52,295 nucleotides of DNA from an uncultured Oscillospiraceae bacterium (GTDB lineage: Bacteria; Bacillota; Clostridia; Oscillospirales; Acutalibacteraceae): assembly GCA_959601025.1 (NCBI GenBank), contig CAUGOD010000022.1:1-52295 (forward strand), written 5' to 3'. The translations under genes and the position numbers were made by a program. Below the pieces are notes generated by a model. The model worked only from the letters and a program-made list of their open reading frames with translations, ran no database searches and was not told the DNA's origin. Every line of letters starts with the position of its first letter. Position 1 is the first letter of the stretch. Positions 48,611 through 52,295 of this stretch are shown here, in pieces.

Positions 48611-49888
48611 TTATCCCCATATCAGCTCGGTTCCGCCCGTCTCCCGCATCGCAAGGACGTGGCAGCAGCCTTCTCCGAACACCCGCTCCATCCGCCGCCG
48701 ATAAAAGGGGAGCCGCTCCTCCGGTACATACGCCTGGATGGTGCCCGCGAACCCGCCGCCATGCACCCGCCAGGCCCCGTCCTCCCCCAGAAGCTCGCCC
48801 GTCAGGGCCAGCGCCAGAGCAATCCCCTGCTCTCGGGGCGATTGGGGCGAGGAAACATTCTGCAGCAGCGCCTGAGACGATCGCCCCGAGGCGGCGACCA
48901 ACCGGAGAAACGCCGCAGCGTCCCCTGCTTCCAGCGCCGCGCACTGACGCCGCACCCGCTCGTTTTCCTCGTAAAAATGCATGGCGCGCAGCACGGCCCG
49001 GTCACCCGCCCGGCGGCGCAGGGCAGGAAGCGCCGTCTCAAAACGCTCCCGCGGGATATCTCGTAAAACCTCGCCGCCCAGGAGACGGGCGATTTCCTCC
49101 ATCTCCAGCCGGCAGGCGGCGTAATCCTGCGTCAGATCGGAATGGCTCCCGCCGGTGTCGACGATGCAGAGCCGAAGCCCCCAACCCTCAAAATCCGCCG
49201 GCAGGCGGCGGACCAGGGGCTCGTCCGGATTTTCAAAGTCCAGTGCGACGCAGCCGCCGAACGCGCTGGCGGTCTGATCCAGCCGGCCGCAGGGCTTGCC
49301 GAAGTAGTCGTTCTCCGCCTCCTGCGCAATCCGGGCAAGGAGGGCCGGACCGGCCTCGCCCCGATTATACAGACCGTTCAGAATCTCCGCCACCGTGATC
49401 TCGAACGCGGCGGAGCTGGACACGCCCGCCCCCCTTGGCACCTCCGAGGTGGTATACGCGTCAAAGCCGCCGATCAAAAGCCCGCGCCGCCGGAAGCCCG
49501 CCGCGATACCCCGGATCAAGGCCGCGGAATGGCTCGTTTCCCTCTCCTGCGGGGAAAGATCGTCCAACTCGATCACATCGGTATAATAGCCTTCCGAATG
49601 CAGGCGGATCACCGGCTGGTCTGTCCGACGGGCGGCGGCCAGAATGTCCGCGTCCACCGCAGCGGCGAGCGCCAGCCCCCGGTTGTGATCGGTGTGGTTG
49701 CCGCCGAGCTCCGTCCTCCCCGGCGCGCAAAACAGACGGCAGGGCCCGCCGCCGAACCGGTCGGAAAGCCCTCTGGCTGCGCGAAGCGCCCGCTTCCGGG
49801 CCCTCTCCTCATCCGGATACACGGCGGCCAGCACAAGAGCGGCCGGAGCCGCCTCCTTGAACGGAATCGTCCGGGTGTAAACCGACAT
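48611..49888 (-). CDS. galK: Galactokinase
   Basis: A 425-residue GHMP kinase that phosphorylates galactose at C1 in the Leloir pathway. The galactokinase signature GRTELGGNHTDHNRG is present (position of the usual GRxNLIGEHTDY motif), then the GHMP ATP loop SEVPRGAGVSSSAAFE and the third motif VHGGGFAGTIQAYV. Near the N-terminus there is an extra stretch of about 45 residues before the core. GAGGAGG precedes ATG 49888. galT and galE are not adjacent, so it stands alone here. Confidence 0.92.
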   Translation of the reverse strand: MSVYTRTIPFKEAAPAALVLAAVYPDEERARKRALRAARGLSDRFGGGPCRLFCAPGRTELGGNHTDHNRGLALAAAVDADILAAARRTDQPVIRLHSEGYYTDVIELDDLSPQERETSHSAALIRGIAAGFRRRGLLIGGFDAYTTSEVPRGAGVSSSAAFEITVAEILNGLYNRGEAGPALLARIAQEAENDYFGKPCGRLDQTASAFGGCVALDFENPDEPLVRRLPADFEGWGLRLCIVDTGGSHSDLTQDYAACRLEMEEIARLLGGEVLRDIPRERFETALPALRRRAGDRAVLRAMHFYEENERVRRQCAALEAGDAAAFLRLVAASGRSSQALLQNVSSPQSPREQGIALALALTGELLGEDGAWRVHGGGFAGTIQAYVPEERLPFYRRRMERVFGEGCCHVLAMRETGGTELIWG

Positions 49889-50178
49889 TCTCCATTCCTC
49901 CTCTGCAAAGCGTATCCTCTGTGGCAGCGAGACTGGAAAAGCGCGATCGTTTTCCTGTTGCTTGATTCTTAAATAAGTATATAAAACATACGGAAAAAAG
50001 GGAATAGCCAATGTCGCAGAAAAAACTTTGCTTTTTCCGTAATTCTGCTATAATAGAGAAAAATGCGAAGCTTTTTTCTTTGAAAAAATCTTGCGCGCCC
50101 TAGCCGGCGGCGCCTGTTTTTTCCGTCCATTCGTTCCGTTTTGCAGAACATACATCATCACAAAGGAGAACCGACCCA

Positions 50179-51405
50179 ATGAAATACGCAATCGTTTTAT
50201 GCGACGGCATGGCGGACGTGCCCTGCCCCGTGCTGGACGGCCGCACCCCGATGGAAGCGGCCAATAAACCGACGATGGATCGTCTCGCCTCGCAGGGGGA
50301 AGTCGGCATGGTCCGCACCGTGCAGGAAGGAATGTCCCCCGGCAGCGACGTGGCCAACCTCACCGTGATGGGATACGACACGCGGGAATGCTACACCGGT
50401 CGCTCCCCTCTGGAGGCCGCGAACATTGGCATTGATCTCGCGGATGATGACGTGGCCTTCCGCTGCAACCTCGTCACCCTGTCGGATGAGCCGGACTATG
50501 CACAGAAAACGATCCTCGACTATTGCGCGGGGGATATCCATACCCCGGACGCGGACCGGATCATCCGTACCGTGCAGGAAGCCTTCGGCGGCGGCGAATT
50601 CGATTTTTACACCGGCACCGCTTATCGGCACTGCATGGTCTGGCATGGCGGGAAAACCGTCCTTGGCAAGATCACGCCGCCCCACGACATTACCGGCCGG
50701 GTGATTGGGGACTACCTTCCCCGGCATCCTGACGCCGCTCCCCTGCTCGCCATGATGGAGAAAAGTACGGCGCTGCTGCGGGAGCATCCCGTCAACCGCG
50801 AACGGGCCGCGGCGGGACAGAACCCGGCTAACGCCATCTGGCTTTGGGGGCAGGGCAAGCGTCCCCGATTGCAGAATTACCGGGAGCGGTTCGGCGTGAA
50901 CGGCTCGGTCGTTTCGGCGGTGGATCTGATCAAGGGTATCGGCCGGATTGCCGGGATGACGGTCTGCGACGTGGAGGGCGCGACCGGCTATATCGACACC
51001 AACTATGAGGGAAAAACCGCCGCCGCGATCGAAGAGCTCCGGCGGGGGCAGGATTTTGTTTACATCCATCTCGAGGCCCCGGACGAATGCGGCCACCGCG
51101 GCGAAGCGGAAAACAAGGTGCGGGCGATTGAGGACATCGACCGCCGCGTCCTCTCTCCCCTGCTCGATGCGCTGGATGAGATGGGAGCCTACCGGCTGAT
51201 GGTTCTGCCCGATCATCCCACCCCCCTGGATATCCGTACCCATTCGTCCGACCCGGTCCCTTATCTGCTGTATGCGAGCGACGGCACGGCTACGTGCGAC
51301 ACGAGCGCTCATGGCGCGGCGGTCTTTACCGAAGCGGCGGCTCGGGCCTCCGGTCTCTATACGGAGGAGGGCTGCGCCCTGATCCGCCGCCTGTTCGCCC
51401 GATAA
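50179..51405 (+). CDS. apgM: Cofactor-independent phosphoglycerate mutase, ApgM type
   Basis: A 408-residue alkaline-phosphatase-superfamily enzyme. The N-terminal metal motif is VLCDGMADVP (with the metal Asp), the nucleophile region is GMSPGSDVANLTVMGYD (Ser54 as the phosphorylated residue), and the C-terminal metal motifs are LEAPDECGHRGE, PDHPTPLDIRTHSSDPVP and TSAHGAAVF. AAAGGAG precedes ATG 50179. The family interconverts 2- and 3-phosphoglycerate, but a closely related branch (TIGR02535) has been proposed to be homoserine kinase; sequence alone does not separate these. It has a -10 TATAAT at about 50049 and a strong terminator downstream. Confidence 0.88.
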   Translation: MKYAIVLCDGMADVPCPVLDGRTPMEAANKPTMDRLASQGEVGMVRTVQEGMSPGSDVANLTVMGYDTRECYTGRSPLEAANIGIDLADDDVAFRCNLVTLSDEPDYAQKTILDYCAGDIHTPDADRIIRTVQEAFGGGEFDFYTGTAYRHCMVWHGGKTVLGKITPPHDITGRVIGDYLPRHPDAAPLLAMMEKSTALLREHPVNRERAAAGQNPANAIWLWGQGKRPRLQNYRERFGVNGSVVSAVDLIKGIGRIAGMTVCDVEGATGYIDTNYEGKTAAAIEELRRGQDFVYIHLEAPDECGHRGEAENKVRAIEDIDRRVLSPLLDALDEMGAYRLMVLPDHPTPLDIRTHSSDPVPYLLYASDGTATCDTSAHGAAVFTEAAARASGLYTEEGCALIRRLFAR

Positions 51406-51432
51406 GACGCGGGGCGTCTCCCAAAACGGAAA

Positions 51433-51472
51433 AACGCCGGTTCCACGATGACTCGCGGAACCGGCGTTCTCT
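51433..51472 (+). terminator. apgM terminator
   Basis: The perfect 12-bp arms AACGCCGGTTCC and GGAACCGGCGTT around 12 nt are followed by CTCTTCC-TTTTC. Confidence 0.8.
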
Positions 51473-51556
51473 TCCTTTTCTTCGCCGGGAAGCCCCCGGT
51501 CAGAATGAACAGAGATAGGAAAAAATAACAAAGCAACCGAAAGGCGGCGATTTTCC

Positions 51557-52234
51557 ATGAACCAAAGGATCCAGGCGGAAGAGTATGTAGCAGAACTTAC
51601 CAGCCTGTTAAGGCAGGCCTTCGGCGAGCGGCTGCTGTATGTTGGGCTGCAGGGAAGCTGTTACCGGGGAGAGGCCGACGAAAACAGCGACATCGATGTG
51701 ATGGTGGTCCTGGACCGGCTGACCGCCCCCGACATGGACGTTTACCGGGAGCTCCTCCGCCGGATCGGGAACAGCGACCGGTCGTGCGGCTTTATCTGCG
51801 GCGGTGAGGAGCTCCGGCACTGGAACCCCTGCGAAATCTGCCAGCTTCTCTACACCACCGGAGATCGTTACGGGAAGCTGGCCGCGCTGGTCCCCGCCTA
51901 TACGCTGGAGGATGTAAAGCTGTACGGCCGGTTCAGCGTTGACAATCTGTACCACGCGCTGTGTCATCAATACATCCATGCCTCCCCGGGAGAAAACCGC
52001 GCCGGTCTTCCCGCGCTCTACAAGGCGGCGTTCTTTATCCTTCAAAACCGTTATTTCCTGCGGACGGGGGAATTTGTGCTCACCCGCCGGGAGCTGCTGC
52101 CCCGACTGGTCGGAAAGGACCGGGCCGTCCTGTCAAAGGCGGCGGAGCTGCGGGAAAACGATGCCTGGGATTTCGGCGAAGCCTTCGAGCTGTTGCTGGA
52201 TTGGTGCCGGGAAATCGCCGCCCAGCCCGACTGA
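51557..52234 (+). CDS. Nucleotidyltransferase-domain protein
   Basis: A 225-residue protein with an N-terminal pol-beta-type nucleotidyltransferase fold: the motif GLQGSCYRGEADENSDIDVMVVLD (about 30-53) supplies the GS pair and the two metal Asp residues. The C-terminal 100 residues are helical (LYGRFSVDNLYHALCHQYIH, then LPALYKAAFFILQNRYF), like the kanamycin-nucleotidyltransferase C-terminal or HEPN-type domain. The substrate is unknown: an antibiotic, a nucleotide or a partner protein are possible. AAAGGCGG lies before ATG 51557. It is followed within 15 bp by a probable insertion-sequence end. Confidence 0.83.
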   Translation: MNQRIQAEEYVAELTSLLRQAFGERLLYVGLQGSCYRGEADENSDIDVMVVLDRLTAPDMDVYRELLRRIGNSDRSCGFICGGEELRHWNPCEICQLLYTTGDRYGKLAALVPAYTLEDVKLYGRFSVDNLYHALCHQYIHASPGENRAGLPALYKAAFFILQNRYFLRTGEFVLTRRELLPRLVGKDRAVLSKAAELRENDAWDFGEAFELLLDWCREIAAQPD

Positions 52235-52244
52235 ATAGGGATGA

Positions 52245-52295
52245 AGTGACCCCAAAAAGTTAGACAAGAAATTGAAATAAAATTTGTTCAAGCAG
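52245..52295. mobile_element. Probable IS end cut by the window edge
   Basis: The last 50 bases change abruptly to AT-rich sequence and start GTGACCCCAAAAAGTTAGAC, which resembles the terminal inverted repeats of IS3-family (IS150-group) elements. No transposase is visible before the window ends, so this is a tentative call. Confidence 0.45.

Noticed and set aside
51530..51560. Another AAAGGC near a start codon as a third ANTAR loop (also at 20341-20348)
   Set aside because: The flanking bases cannot pair to close the loop and the motif lies in ribosome binding sites.

Overview
The window looks like part of the chromosome of an anaerobic Gram-positive bacterium of the class Clostridia, most likely a GC-rich member of the Oscillospiraceae/Ruminococcaceae group. 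The signs are strong Shine-Dalgarno sites, frequent TTG and GTG starts, a T-box in front of thrS, type III glutamine synthetase, DUF3793 and DUF3781 proteins, an ANTAR nitrogen regulator, LL-diaminopimelate aminotransferase together with diaminopimelate dehydrogenase, and Na+-pump decarboxylase subunits. The species cannot be named from this alone.

Layout. Bases 1-6433 are an integrated, decaying, AT-richer element. It holds phage-tail-like genes, a fused tape-measure/HTH remnant, a PP2C phosphatase, a frameshifted IS110-type insertion, a short tyrosine recombinase and an HTH protein, and it ends at a 57-nt 3' fragment of a tRNA-Ser gene that looks like an attachment site. Bases 6475-16499 are core genes: ddh, tRNA-Ser(GCU), a membrane protein, a YbjN protein, a MYG1-DUF3781 fusion, T-box-thrS, tRNA-Gly(CCC), an AT-rich patch with an acetyltransferase, tRNA-Leu(GAG) and an FAD/Rieske oxidoreductase. 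Bases 16692-26687 are a nitrogen-assimilation block: glnN, a glutamate synthase split into amidotransferase, FMN/synthase, ferredoxin, FAD oxidoreductase and GXGXG subunits, then a type I glutamine synthetase and an ANTAR regulator. Bases 26952-33367 are carA, a carB-dapF fusion and dapL. The rest carries flavodoxin/DUF3793, rplS, a radical SAM pair, an NSS transporter, a sigma factor with a very long C-terminal extension, a Cys-rich protein, a PcrA helicase, OadB/OadG-like subunits, galK, an ApgM-type mutase and a nucleotidyltransferase. A probable IS end sits at the right edge.

How the parts work together. The glnN leader and the leader of the glutamate synthase operon have the same design. 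Each has a consensus promoter, then a short hairpin with the identical hexaloop AAAGGC (A at position 1, G at position 4, as ANTAR proteins require), whose sequence is shared with the 5' arm of an intrinsic terminator. An ANTAR protein is encoded at the end of the same cluster. Its receiver domain has Asn where the phosphorylated Asp should be. This suggests a self-contained antitermination circuit for ammonium assimilation that is not controlled by ordinary phosphorylation. The carA-carB::dapF-dapL operon physically joins carbamoyl phosphate synthesis to diaminopimelate synthesis in one 1361-residue polypeptide.

No CRISPR array, rRNA operon or replication origin was seen.
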